Position numbers and translations under genes: made by a program. A stretch of 64,000 nt of DNA from Bin80 sp026709335. GTDB taxonomy: Bacteria; Bacteroidota; Rhodothermia; Rhodothermales; Bin80. The stretch spans positions 1,612,001 through 1,676,000 of the forward strand of contig OZ241385.1 of assembly GCA_965200825.1 (NCBI GenBank), in the 5' to 3' direction. How positions within the stretch are numbered: position 1 is the stretch's first letter; every line of letters starts with the position of its first letter. Positions 19,275 through 28,453 of the stretch are shown here, piece after piece. The notes under the pieces are model-generated. The model searched no databases. It was not told the DNA's origin and saw only the letters and a list, made by a program, of their open reading frames with translations.

Positions 19275-19834
19275 CGCCTCAGGCTGCCATACGTAAGCGA
19301 GACCAATAATACCTTTGCAGCGTCAAACCCAATAAACCGTAGCCAGCCAACCTCAATAGAATACCACCAAGAGGTGTGTGCAGCCGCATAGTGTAGCCAA
19401 GCCACACCGCACGTAAACAGAACTAATGACCCCGCTATGACGGCGATAATACTACCAAAAAGAGTCTGTTTACGGCTTCCGAAATGCCCAATCACATATG
19501 CGGACAAGGGCATTCCAAACAGATATCCTGCACTGACTGCCGTAGTCAAATAAGTCAAACCGTGCCCGCTCCCGGCATAAACTGGAAAAAATAACCCCAT
19601 AAACAGGTAAAGTAGCATGGATATTGAAGCGTTGCGAGCTCCCAGCATTAGACCACTACCATACACAAACAAGGTTTGTAGCGTAATGGGTATCTCCCAA
19701 AGATAGATACGTACTTGGGCGCCCAGTGCTGTCGCGACAGCAAAAAAGCTGATTGCAAAAACCTGGACAAGTACAGATGCCCGCTCAGGTGTTAGGGCAT
19801 CAATCCAATGATTTGGGGCGGATTGTACAGTCAT
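19262..19834 (-). CDS. bioY: Biotin transporter BioY
   Basis: 190 residues with six predicted membrane segments. VRIYLWEIPITLQTLFVYGS near 44-63 and the following GLMLGARNA-x-SMLLYLFMGLFFP are the BioY signature. LTTAVSAGYLFGMPL-x-AYVIG supplies the second conserved block. BioY is the substrate-binding S component for biotin and works with ECF EcfA/EcfT subunits or alone. No EcfAT genes are in this window. A TTGTTAACC string just upstream of the start resembles half of a BirA box, but no second half was found. Confidence 0.93.
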   Translation of the reverse strand: MTVQSAPNHWIDALTPERASVLVQVFAISFFAVATALGAQVRIYLWEIPITLQTLFVYGSGLMLGARNASISMLLYLFMGLFFPVYAGSGHGLTYLTTAVSAGYLFGMPLSAYVIGHFGSRKQTLFGSIIAVIAGSLVLFTCGVAWLHYAAAHTSWWYSIEVGWLRFIGFDAAKVLLVSLTYGSLRRWGQ

Positions 19835-20541
19835 GGTATACGGTTAACAATTTGGATACACCTGTGGGAGAGTTCTTTACAACTCTAACGAGTTATTCCA
19901 GCTATTGAGCACGAAGAGGTTGCACGTTCAGTTTTTTCGGCAGAAAAGGATTGTGTTTTTCTTCTGTGATGATTGGACAAACCAAGACTTCGGTGGTTCC
20001 ACCGTGGACGTTTCTGTCTTTATCTTTCGGAGATCATATTCTCCGAGTGGATTGAACACAATGGAATTACTGCCAAATATACGTGAGATTTCTCCAACTG
20101 GTCCAACTGGCCTTATCGGGGGATCAACCGAACTTCATCCAAAGTAGCCGACCGTTTTTTTGAATTGTAGGAGTTCCCACCACAACGATAGAAAATCAGC
20201 GAGCCCTGACCGAAAAGGAACACTGAATTAAAAATGCTTTTTCTGTTGGAATTTTTGACTTAATGGGTATTGACACTCTGATGGTACCTTTTGTGGACTA
20301 TTTCGTATGAGAGTTATTAGCTTGATTGAGAATTGGAAGGTTTGGTATGTGTATGAATCCCGGATTCATACATTCATTTCACGGGCTCCTGAAATTCCAA
20401 ATTGAAATACTTCTACCTGTGTAGCTACGTCAATCCCAGGCATTGATACCAAAATGTGTGGCACAACATAGACACATTGCACAAATGTTCAAGCAAACAC
20501 TCGCGTGTAATCTCCATTAAATATTCGTCCAATCACTCCAC
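19835..20541. other. 700-bp intergenic gap between bioY and pgsA
   Basis: Divergent gap with no recognised gene. On the minus strand, about 19935-20135, one frame stays open for 67 codons without a usual start codon and looks protein-like (PVGEISRIFGSNSIVFNPLG, then EYDLRKIK). I do not recognise it; it may be the 3' end of a lost gene. Confidence 0.4.
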
Positions 20542-21084
20542 ATGCTGGGCTCTTTCTGGACATTTGCCAACATACTCAGCATTTGCCGCATCCCACTTGC
20601 TGCTACTGCCGCTGTCATCATTTTGATGGATGGGCCGGTAAGCAGGAGCCTGATTCTGATTTTCATGGCTGGATTTACGGACTTTCTGGACGGAATGATT
20701 GCTCGAAGTACAAATACCATTTCTGGTTGGGGAAAGATATTAGATCCGGCCGCTGACAAATTTTCAGTCGTTCTGTTAGGTGCCGCACTTGTCTGGAAGA
20801 ACCTATTGCCATTCTGGTTCCTGGGAGCTATTGTGATACGTGATGTATTCATCGTAGCTGGCGGTACTTTTCTGACTCACCGCTTGGGGCGTATTCACAT
20901 GAGTAACCTAGTCGGCAAGGTCACTACAACTGCCATTGGAGCCACATTCATACTTGGACTATTAAAGGCGGACGCAATCGTAATGGATATATTTATCTGG
21001 GGAACGGTGGGACTTCTTGTGGTATCTCTGCTAATTTATGCAGCTAGACTTTTGAACCTGCGTAACAATTCGACTAAATCATGA
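20542..21084 (+). CDS. pgsA: CDP-diacylglycerol-glycerol-3-phosphate 3-phosphatidyltransferase
   Basis: 180 residues, integral membrane enzyme making phosphatidylglycerol phosphate, the first committed step to phosphatidylglycerol and cardiolipin. The CDP-alcohol phosphotransferase signature is complete: D47-FLDG-x2-AR, an eight-residue spacer to G, then ILDPAADK with the last Asp at 72. Four to six hydrophobic helices surround it. The opening MLGSFWTFANILSICRIPLA is typical of PgsA. Its stop overlaps the ftsY start by four bases (ATGA), a classic coupled pair joining two membrane-biogenesis functions. Confidence 0.92.
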   Translation: MLGSFWTFANILSICRIPLAATAAVIILMDGPVSRSLILIFMAGFTDFLDGMIARSTNTISGWGKILDPAADKFSVVLLGAALVWKNLLPFWFLGAIVIRDVFIVAGGTFLTHRLGRIHMSNLVGKVTTTAIGATFILGLLKADAIVMDIFIWGTVGLLVVSLLIYAARLLNLRNNSTKS

Positions 21085-22034
21085 GCTTCTTTAAAAGATC
21101 AAGGGCTCAGGATCAAGAGCGACTGGAATCAGGGCTGGAAAAAACCCGTAAAGGCCTCTTCGACAAAATCGGACGCCTGATTAAAGGAAAGCGTACGATC
21201 GATGAAGTAGTTCTTGATGACCTTGAAGAAGCACTGGTCACCAGTGATGTTGGCATTAAAACCACTCTGGATATTGTCAGTCGGATTGAGAAAAGAGTAG
21301 CCAGAGACCGATATACCTCATCTGAGGAATTACACGCCCTGATCCATGATGAGATTGCCGGGCTTCTGGAAAAGAATCTTCCCAATCATCCCCTAGATTT
21401 TGATGCCCCACTTGAAAATAATCCCCATGTCATCATGGTAGTGGGTGTCAACGGAGTAGGGAAAACCACAACAATCGGGAAGATGGCCTGGCGCTATACA
21501 CAGGCTGGTCGCAGTGTACTCATTGGAGCAGGTGATACCTTCCGAGCCGCGGCGATTGAGCAACTGGAAATCTGGGCAAAACGGGCACAGGTAGATATCA
21601 TCAAGCAAAAACATGGCGCAGATCCCGCTGCCGTGGCATTTGATACCGTCCAATCTGCTGTCCGACGTTCTACCGAGGTAGCCATTATTGATACCGCAGG
21701 ACGCCTACATACGAAAACTGGGCTCATGGATGAGTTGACAAAGATCAAACGAGTGATGGGACGCCAAGTCTCCGGAGCACCTCATGAAGTGTTGCTGGTA
21801 CTTGATGCCACAATTGGTCAAAATGCAATTCGTCAAGCCGAGGAATTTACACGAAGTGTTGAGGTCACCGGCCTGGTTGTCACAAAACTGGATGGCTCTG
21901 CCAAAGGAGGTATCATTATTGGAATCTCAAACGAATTTAAGGTGCCCGTCAAATATATCGGGGTTGGGGAAGGAATTGAAGATTTGCAAATCTTCAATCG
22001 TCAACGTTTTGTAGAGGCCCTTTCTATCGTATGA
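21081..22034 (+). CDS. ftsY: Signal recognition particle receptor FtsY
   Basis: 317 residues, the short form without a long acidic A domain. The N domain (about 15-95) is followed by the SRP GTPase: GVNGVGKTTTIGK (G1) near 122-134, GDTFRAAA (the insertion box), DTAGRLHTK (G3) near 203, TKLDGSAKGG (G4) near 268, and the closing GVGEGIEDLQIF. It docks the SRP-ribosome complex at the membrane. The ATG is overlapped by the pgsA stop. Sequence directly after the stop is transposase debris. Confidence 0.97.
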   Translation: MSFFKRSRAQDQERLESGLEKTRKGLFDKIGRLIKGKRTIDEVVLDDLEEALVTSDVGIKTTLDIVSRIEKRVARDRYTSSEELHALIHDEIAGLLEKNLPNHPLDFDAPLENNPHVIMVVGVNGVGKTTTIGKMAWRYTQAGRSVLIGAGDTFRAAAIEQLEIWAKRAQVDIIKQKHGADPAAVAFDTVQSAVRRSTEVAIIDTAGRLHTKTGLMDELTKIKRVMGRQVSGAPHEVLLVLDATIGQNAIRQAEEFTRSVEVTGLVVTKLDGSAKGGIIIGISNEFKVPVKYIGVGEGIEDLQIFNRQRFVEALSIV

Positions 22035-22833
22035 TACTTCGACTGATACTTTCTCTCTAATCAAATCGGCACATCTCTGTTCTCGCCCAAGAGAATCTGA
22101 AGTTTTCGGTATAATTCGGTACAATGTGGTCTCGATATGCGAACGTAGCATAGAAGGGCGCGCGGAAGTCAACCTAAAAACCATGGACCTCCTCTCTATA
22201 CAAATGCGTTATCCGCGAACTTATCCCCTTCAGATCGAACACCGCGCCGAAGGACATTTGTTTATCACCGTAGTCGCCTGTCGTCTATCAAGTCGTGCAG
22301 ATAATTCGAGCCCACTTACGACAAAAAAGAATAACCTAGTCCTGAGATTATGACTCGTAGTCATCTGCCCCAACAATAGCGCACGACCTACACCTAAACA
22401 CGCAAGGAAGAAGAGGTCATCCATATGCGAATTACTTTGGAGCCCGAGTTCAATCAGCGCGAGATCTACAAGGCCTCAGACATTGACCCGCGACTACTGC
22501 CCCCGTAATCACAGTCGCCTGAACTGAAAAACACCAAATCCGATAGTTCCCTGACGAACATGAAATTAGCCCTAATCTGCTCTCGGGCGCTCCATAAGCA
22601 GTTTTTATGTTAAAGATTGACTAAGTTCTGCATCCGTACCTGATAATCCCCATTTTTTATATTTTTTACTATATTGGGTTGGCTATGTTGTTTCATTGGA
22701 GTACTGATTGTGTCTTTGGCATTATTATTGCTTTGCACCCATTGGAGTAGATTATGTATGTTTTTACCCACGCCTAAAACTCCAGCAACTGTACATTTTT
22801 CATCGATAATCTCCACTTAAGAACCTATCTATC
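22035..22833. other. 800-bp gap with insertion-sequence debris
   Basis: No intact gene. The first half holds an IS1634/IS4-type transposase remnant, listed separately. In the second half the minus strand has a 68-codon frame (22610-22816) containing GVLGVGKNIHNLLQWVQ. This recalls the helix-turn-helix of IS1-type InsA proteins but is too weak to call. Confidence 0.5.
22091..22508 (+). pseudogene. C-terminal remnant of an IS1634/IS4-family transposase
   Basis: Two pieces in different frames. The first (to about 22353) reads IEGRAEVNLKTMDLLSIQMR, then IEHRAEGHLFITVVACRL. (V/A)EGHLFI-V-A--L is the hallmark near the C-terminus of IS1634-type transposases. The second piece (22401-22508) reads RKEEEVIHMRITLEPEFNQ followed by REIYKASDIDPRLLPP and a stop, matching the usual transposase ending (EP...IY-ALGIDP). 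Everything upstream is missing because ftsY ends just before it. The family call is from recall of these motifs. Confidence 0.65.
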
Positions 22834-23283
22834 ATGTTATTCAAATTTTCTTACTCCTCTCTTGCAGGATTACTCCTAATCTGTACAGGATTCATTCCAT
22901 CTTCTTTCGGTCAATTATCTGATCTTCATGATATTTTGGTAGCTGCTGATCTTTCGATAATCTCAAAGAGTCACCAGTCGTCCACTTATACTTCAATGGG
23001 GGATTCGCACATCAAATCTCCCTCTCTCTGTCCTTCACGGATCGTCAAATTATCTGAAGGAGTCACCCAATCTCATTCTGCTCCGCTACTACTGGGGGGC
23101 ACAAGGCTCGTGTACCTCACTAAACGTATCCCCGAGTGCGTAAAAACAGTTGATGCCACCGAGGAACAAGAAAAAAGATGGGAGAGGTGTGTTGCGGGAC
23201 TGAAATGTAGGAAAGGGGTTCATTACTGTAGCAATGACGCTGGGGACCAATTTGCCAGTTGCGATAAAAATGATTGCAAATAA
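22834..23283 (+). CDS. Small secreted Cys-rich protein, unknown
   Basis: 149 residues with a signal peptide (hydrophobic run LAGLLLICTGFIPSSFGQ). The mature part is polar. Its last 50 residues hold six cysteines (ECVKTV, ERCVAGLKC, HYCSND, ASCDKNDCK), suggesting a disulfide-stabilised secreted or surface peptide domain. No family recognised. It precedes a GLPGLI protein and an outer-membrane barrel on the same strand, so it may be part of that locus. Position just after IS debris suggests an accessory origin. Confidence 0.6.
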   Translation: MLFKFSYSSLAGLLLICTGFIPSSFGQLSDLHDILVAADLSIISKSHQSSTYTSMGDSHIKSPSLCPSRIVKLSEGVTQSHSAPLLLGGTRLVYLTKRIPECVKTVDATEEQEKRWERCVAGLKCRKGVHYCSNDAGDQFASCDKNDCK

Positions 23284-23319
23284 CAATTCGTGACAGATCT
23301 TGGGTAAAAGCCTCATAAG

Positions 23320-23353
23320 ATCTGAAATCGTTTAAGATCTGTTAATTTCAGAT
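23320..23353 (+). terminator. Possible terminator hairpin after the Cys-rich gene
   Basis: A perfect nine-base stem (ATCTGAAAT / ATTTCAGAT) with a 16-base loop is followed by TTTTG. The stem is AT-rich and the T run short, so activity is uncertain. Confidence 0.35.
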
Positions 23354-23464
23354 TTTGTGAGTTGCCAAGATGACTTTGTAGTCCTTGATATCATCTTCAT
23401 TGGATTATTGCTTTTGTTCATAATCTAGTGAAAGCACTCCCCTGACTTGAAAATTCCTGAAAAA

Positions 23465-24229
23465 ATGCTAAGATTTCCTTTGATGATTATCTTGCTGATT
23501 CCCGTCGCGGCTTCAGCACAGATAGGCAGCGTGCGATACGCACACACATATTCGTTGGAATACGGCACTTTTTACGAATATAAAGAAGCAACCAGTGATG
23601 CGTTTGGTGTAGAATATATCCCACCTGCGACACATGCAACGATATCCCGAAATATGGCTTTTTCTCCAACATCCTCTTTGATGTATCCAACTGATAAGGT
23701 GCATTTTGAACCAGGCAAGCACCCCATAACAGTGGGGCGGGAGCATATTGACACAACGTTTGTGAATTTGGAAAATTCGACATACATTGAATCTCGCCTA
23801 ATTGGTAGCAAGTTAGCTCTCGTAAGTGATCAATTACCAACCATTCCTTGGCGTCTAAGTACTGAAGAACGCACACACATGGGGTATCGTGTCCTGAAGG
23901 CTACGGCAATAACAGACTCGTCAACCATTGAAGCGTGGTTTACTCCTGACATTCTCGTTCCAGCTGGCCCCGGGCTATATGGAGGCTTGCCTGGGCTGAT
24001 CTTGATTCTTAATGATGAGACAAATGACGAAAGCTACACCGTAGAATCTATTGAAATGAATATGGTTTCACGAAAAATTTTACCGCCAACCAAGGGGCGG
24101 AGTATGTCCGATCAGGGGTATCGTCAGTTAAGAAAAGAATTTGATGAAAAAGAGCAACGTAGCATGGAGAGACAGTTGCGTGATATAGATGAGGGCAGAA
24201 TGGTAATTATCAAACGAGGCGAACGATAA
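23465..24229 (+). CDS. GLPGLI-family secreted protein
   Basis: 254 residues from the ATG at 23465; a TTG at 23447 would add six residues before the signal peptide. The signal peptide is MLRFPLMIILLIPVAASAQ. The name-giving motif appears as GGLPGLILIL near 175-184, preceded by AWFTPDILVPAGPG, as usual in this family. GLPGLI proteins are Bacteroidota-specific, of unknown function, and are very often encoded next to a TonB-dependent-like outer-membrane barrel, as here (104-base gap). A joint role in surface binding or transport is inferred from that recurring pairing. Confidence 0.9.
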   Translation: MLRFPLMIILLIPVAASAQIGSVRYAHTYSLEYGTFYEYKEATSDAFGVEYIPPATHATISRNMAFSPTSSLMYPTDKVHFEPGKHPITVGREHIDTTFVNLENSTYIESRLIGSKLALVSDQLPTIPWRLSTEERTHMGYRVLKATAITDSSTIEAWFTPDILVPAGPGLYGGLPGLILILNDETNDESYTVESIEMNMVSRKILPPTKGRSMSDQGYRQLRKEFDEKEQRSMERQLRDIDEGRMVIIKRGER

Positions 24230-24332
24230 TTATATAAGCATCGAGCTTTGTTTTTTCATAACAAGCTCCAAACTACCTGCAGTGTAGCTTATCCCCTGTA
24301 GGTTCGCTTATGGGTTATTTCTCAGAGAAAAT

Positions 24333-27083
24333 GTGATGGCCCTGACATCGCATTCACTGAACCAAATGGTTATTCTCGGCAGAAAAACTGCTCAATGCAT
24401 ACTACTGGCAGCTATGCTGTCGTCTGCCACTGTTCGTTTTGTTCATGCACAGGATGGTTTTGCCGTAACCGGTCTGATTACAGATTCAATGGGAGTAGCA
24501 CTTTCTCAGGCAACTATTGTAGTTTTATCCCAAGTAGATTCAGCACTTGTTCAATTCGGGACATCTCATAACGATGGCGCTTTCATAATCAGGAGCTTGC
24601 CCTCTGGGCTCTACATTTTGCAGATCTCCCACATAGGAATGCAAATGGCCCTACTTGATTTCGAGATACAGGGCTACGACGTCGATATTGGCCAGGTAGT
24701 TATGAGTCCACAAGTCCAGGCCTTAGAGGAGTTTGTTGTAACCTCAGAACGTTTGCCTTACGTTGTTCGCGGAGATACGATTGAATTTGATGCGATGGTA
24801 TTTTCTGTACGCCCCCAAGATATGGTTGAGGATATGCTGGCCAAACTACCCGGAGTTCGAATAGGACAATCCGGTGCTATCTTTGTGCATGGGCAAAGGA
24901 TTTCAACTGTTCTGGTAGACGGTAAAGAGTTCTTCAGTGCTGATTATACTATTGCTACACGTAACTTGCCTGCGGATGCCGTAGAAAAAGTTCAAGTGTT
25001 TGATAAACCTTCCGACAAAGAGGAATTGACAGGCGTACCAGATGGGCAGGAAGAAAAAACTCTGAACCTGACACTCACCGAAGAAGCAAGACGTGGTGCA
25101 TTCGGCCATACTACCGGCGGGCTAGGAGCAACCTCTTCAAATCAACACGTGCGATACTATAACCGTGCAAGTGTATTTCGATTTTCTCAGCTTAAACAAC
25201 TAGCCGTAATTGGAAATGCAGATAATGTGAACAGGCCCGGGTTCAGCCCAAACCAACTTCGTAGCTTCCAAGGAATCGAGATGATCAACCGACCGGATGA
25301 TGGGATTTCAGAATCGCTGGGAGCAGGTGTTAACTTAGACTACAGCGCAGGTGAAAACTCTTCAATCAATGGTAGCTATTTCCTGACCGATTATTCCAAT
25401 ACCCGTGACATGGATATCTTGCGTCAAGAGATTTTAGGCACTGGACGTACGGGATTCAGTGATGAATCCCGTATTTACAAGAACAACGATCTAAAACATA
25501 TGGTGGTGCTGCACACGGATATTAAAATAGAAGAGGGCCATAACCTAAAATTTGAAGGAACACTGTCAAACAACCACTCTGTGGCTAAACTTTCTGGTTT
25601 GGATCAAATCAGAAATTCGTTTGGGGTATTGATAAATGGCGCAACTGTCAACACCAATGATGAACAGAATGCATTGGGCGCTCAAGCAAAACTGGTATGG
25701 AGAAAAAGGATATCCCCCAAAGGACGTAGCATTATCGCTATGAGTACAGCGAGTATTGATGAAGGAGATGATATCGTCAGCCTTGTTTCTGACACAGGCT
25801 TCCATGAGGGAGATATAAGGCCCCACGATGCGTTACATCAAAAACAAGAGTTGCATCGTAATCATTCCACCTTTGGTCAGCGTATTGAACTTTTGCAACC
25901 CATCTCTGCCCGAAGGAATCTGTCTATTTACTTGCATCGAAACACATCTCTTAACCGGCGAGACAAGACATATTTTGATTTGATAGACACACATAGTATC
26001 ATTAACCCATCTCTTAGTCGTCAATACAGACAATACTCTGAGAACTGGCGTTCTGGTATCGAACTTTCGCTGAGATCTGTTGATCGGTCATGGTGGATCT
26101 GGACCAAAATAGCTGCCAAACATTCATTCCGGCGGGGAGCTATATCAGCTCGCGAGCAGAGTATTCGCTCTCGATTTACACATGCTATATTGAATGTGAC
26201 GATCTCAAAAGAATTCAACAATATCGGATCTATCTCGGTGCGATACGGAACGAAGGCTCTTGAACCTTCTCTGCAACAGCTACAACCCTTCACCAATAAC
26301 ACCGACCCGCTTCGCTACTTTAGCGGCAACCCGGAACTTACTCCAGCATATGAACATGAGCTGGGCTTACAGTATTATCTGACGAAACCCCACTCAGGGA
26401 TCTCCATTTTTACAGATCTTTCCACTGAAATCGTACGTAACAATATTATTTACGAGCGTAAAGTCGAAACGAATTTGCGCCAATTACTGCGTCCGATCAA
26501 TAGAGGAAGCATGTGGTCGGCGAACCATAAAATTTCGTTTGAGATGCCAATTCACTTCCTGGACATGGACTGGAACCTGAACAACAGATTGAGACTGGAG
26601 TCTGGTACAGGATTAATTAATGGCCAAGAAAATGAGAGCTGGATCATTCATAGCGAACCAATGATGGGAGTCAATTACTATCTTCATGACACATTTGAAC
26701 TAGACTTGTCAGGTGGGCTGATTTACAATAAAATTCAGTATTCACTAAATAAAGAATTAGACCAAAGTAATATCAGCAGTGCAATGGAAGCAGAAGTGTA
26801 CTGGGAATTATCTGAAAACTGGTCATTTGAATCATCATTTTTGTATCGAGTATTTGACCAAAATTTGTTTGGAAGCAGCGAAAAAATCATACGAATGGAT
26901 ATGTCCGTTTCGCGCCTGTTGTTCTCTGGGCGTGGTGATTTCCAGCTCGAGCTCAATGATGTTTTCAACCGTAATATAGGCGCGATAATCAGTAATGATA
27001 GCTATCAGATTGAAAGATCTCGTACACGCTCTCTGGGACGTTACCTTCTGTTGAAGCTTACATACAAACCCAGACGGTTATGA
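24333..27083 (+). CDS. Outer-membrane beta-barrel protein with carboxypeptidase-regulatory-like and plug domains
   Basis: 916 residues; the ATG used gives a long n-region before a hydrophobic signal ending VRFVHAQ. Residues about 45-125 form a carboxypeptidase-regulatory-like (CarboxypepD_reg) domain (GLITDSMGVALSQATIVV). A TonB plug-like part follows (LPGVRIGQSGAIFVHGQRIS, DGKEFFSAD), then a long barrel ending RYLLLKLTYKPRRL, with no strict aromatic end. This is the outer-membrane partner commonly found beside GLPGLI genes; the ligand is unknown. The ATG falls within a divergent-looking upstream region with no clear ribosome-binding site. Confidence 0.87.
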   Translation: MMALTSHSLNQMVILGRKTAQCILLAAMLSSATVRFVHAQDGFAVTGLITDSMGVALSQATIVVLSQVDSALVQFGTSHNDGAFIIRSLPSGLYILQISHIGMQMALLDFEIQGYDVDIGQVVMSPQVQALEEFVVTSERLPYVVRGDTIEFDAMVFSVRPQDMVEDMLAKLPGVRIGQSGAIFVHGQRISTVLVDGKEFFSADYTIATRNLPADAVEKVQVFDKPSDKEELTGVPDGQEEKTLNLTLTEEARRGAFGHTTGGLGATSSNQHVRYYNRASVFRFSQLKQLAVIGNADNVNRPGFSPNQLRSFQGIEMINRPDDGISESLGAGVNLDYSAGENSSINGSYFLTDYSNTRDMDILRQEILGTGRTGFSDESRIYKNNDLKHMVVLHTDIKIEEGHNLKFEGTLSNNHSVAKLSGLDQIRNSFGVLINGATVNTNDEQNALGAQAKLVWRKRISPKGRSIIAMSTASIDEGDDIVSLVSDTGFHEGDIRPHDALHQKQELHRNHSTFGQRIELLQPISARRNLSIYLHRNTSLNRRDKTYFDLIDTHSIINPSLSRQYRQYSENWRSGIELSLRSVDRSWWIWTKIAAKHSFRRGAISAREQSIRSRFTHAILNVTISKEFNNIGSISVRYGTKALEPSLQQLQPFTNNTDPLRYFSGNPELTPAYEHELGLQYYLTKPHSGISIFTDLSTEIVRNNIIYERKVETNLRQLLRPINRGSMWSANHKISFEMPIHFLDMDWNLNNRLRLESGTGLINGQENESWIIHSEPMMGVNYYLHDTFELDLSGGLIYNKIQYSLNKELDQSNISSAMEAEVYWELSENWSFESSFLYRVFDQNLFGSSEKIIRMDMSVSRLLFSGRGDFQLELNDVFNRNIGAIISNDSYQIERSRTRSLGRYLLLKLTYKPRRL

Positions 27084-27478
27084 ATCGGGAGAGCGTCCGA
27101 AAACCCCTTATGTTGCACAGCAAGAGAAACTCTGAGATACTGCCGGGAATCTGTCTGTGCGGACATCATTATTCCGTAGGATCGTTTAATAAGCCGCAGA
27201 AGACGACTCTATAGCATTTCCTGTCATTGAGCAATCAACCTCCCTTGATGAAACTTTTGTTCTTTTTCTCCAAACGAATTCTCTCATAAGTCGGATATCT
27301 AAGGACGCTGCTCCCCTCATGTATGGACAGGTATTTTTTCTAGCAATCGTAATGCATCAACAGTTTTTATGGACCGATACCCTCCCGTAATCGGGCGAAA
27401 TTTCTTCAAACTTGCATCCCAGCCAGCCGGTGCTAACATGGAGTTTGCATCGATTTATTGAGGTGAATCCCCATCGAT
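27084..27478. other. 395-bp gap, nothing recognised
   Basis: Between the barrel gene and fmt on the same strand. Likely contains the fmt promoter; no repeat, RNA or coding remnant supported. Confidence 0.5.
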
Positions 27479-28408
27479 ATGAAGATCATCTTTATGGGTA
27501 CCCCTGAGTTTGCCGTGCCCTCTTTGGAGACTTTGGTCAAATCTGGCTATCCACCTGTCGCGATCGTTACCGGGCCTGATCGCCGGCGAGGACGAGGGCG
27601 AAAACTTCAACCAACTCCCGTCAAACAAGCTGCACATCGCCTGAATATTGATACTCTCATTCAACCTGAGTCAGTTAAAAACCCTGAGTTTGCGGCCGAA
27701 ATCCATGCGCTGAAATGCGATCTCCAAATCATTGTAGCATTCCGCATCTTGCCTCATGAAGTCTTCTCGTCTGCCCGACTGGGGGCCTTTAACCTTCATG
27801 CTTCACTACTACCGCGATTTCGAGGAGCAGCGCCAATTAACCGGGCGCTTATGGACGGAGTAACTCAAACCGGCGTGACTACTTTTTTTCTGAAAACCAA
27901 AGTAGATACAGGAAACATTATCCTCCAGTGGCCTACCAGAGTCTCCCCGGATGAAACTGCTGGAAGCCTCCATGATCGACTCGCAAAACTGGGAGCGAGA
28001 GCAGTCTTGGAAACTACCCGGCGGATCGCAAATGGACGGACGAAAGAACGTGTTCAGAATAACTCCCTGTCGAGTGCTGCTCCGAAAATTTTTCGTGATG
28101 ATTGTCGAGTTCCATGGAATGAAACAGCCGACTGTGTCCACAACCATTGCCGTGGACTCTCTCCTTACCCCGGTGCCTGGACACCTTGGAAATCAGGGAG
28201 ATTGAAGATTATCGGAACACAAATTGCACGCGGGACTGGAAAACCTGGGACAGTAATTGCGGTAAACGATCATATTGTAGTCGCCTGTAAGATCGGGGCA
28301 ATTGCCATTACTAAACTGCAGGCATCCGGACAACGTATACTGGAAACGCGAGATTTTCTGAACGGGTATCCGATTGCTCCTGGTACGTCGCTGCGCGAAC
28401 ATGATTGA
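27479..28408 (+). CDS. fmt: Methionyl-tRNA formyltransferase
   Basis: 309 residues, the usual length. Formylates Met-tRNAfMet using 10-formyl-tetrahydrofolate for initiation. Seen: MKIIFMGTPEFAVPSLETLV at the start, FNLHASLLPRFRGAAPINRA near 105-124 (the catalytic Asn-His and substrate loop), and VDTGNIILQ. The C-terminal OB-like domain is shorter in consensus but present (about 210-309). Def, its usual neighbour, is not beside it; a MoxR ATPase gene follows after 45 bases. Confidence 0.97.
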   Translation: MKIIFMGTPEFAVPSLETLVKSGYPPVAIVTGPDRRRGRGRKLQPTPVKQAAHRLNIDTLIQPESVKNPEFAAEIHALKCDLQIIVAFRILPHEVFSSARLGAFNLHASLLPRFRGAAPINRALMDGVTQTGVTTFFLKTKVDTGNIILQWPTRVSPDETAGSLHDRLAKLGARAVLETTRRIANGRTKERVQNNSLSSAAPKIFRDDCRVPWNETADCVHNHCRGLSPYPGAWTPWKSGRLKIIGTQIARGTGKPGTVIAVNDHIVVACKIGAIAITKLQASGQRILETRDFLNGYPIAPGTSLREHD

Positions 28409-28453
28409 AGATATTGCGTAAATCTGCCGATTTGACTAATTCACAGCACTCAT

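Noticed and set aside
19830..19860. BirA box controlling bioY
   Set aside because: Only a half-site-like TTGTTAACC is present; no matching inverted half at the right distance.
22610..22816. IS1 InsA-like gene
   Set aside because: Resemblance is limited to a short helix-turn-helix-like string; no IS1 ends or InsB sequence seen.
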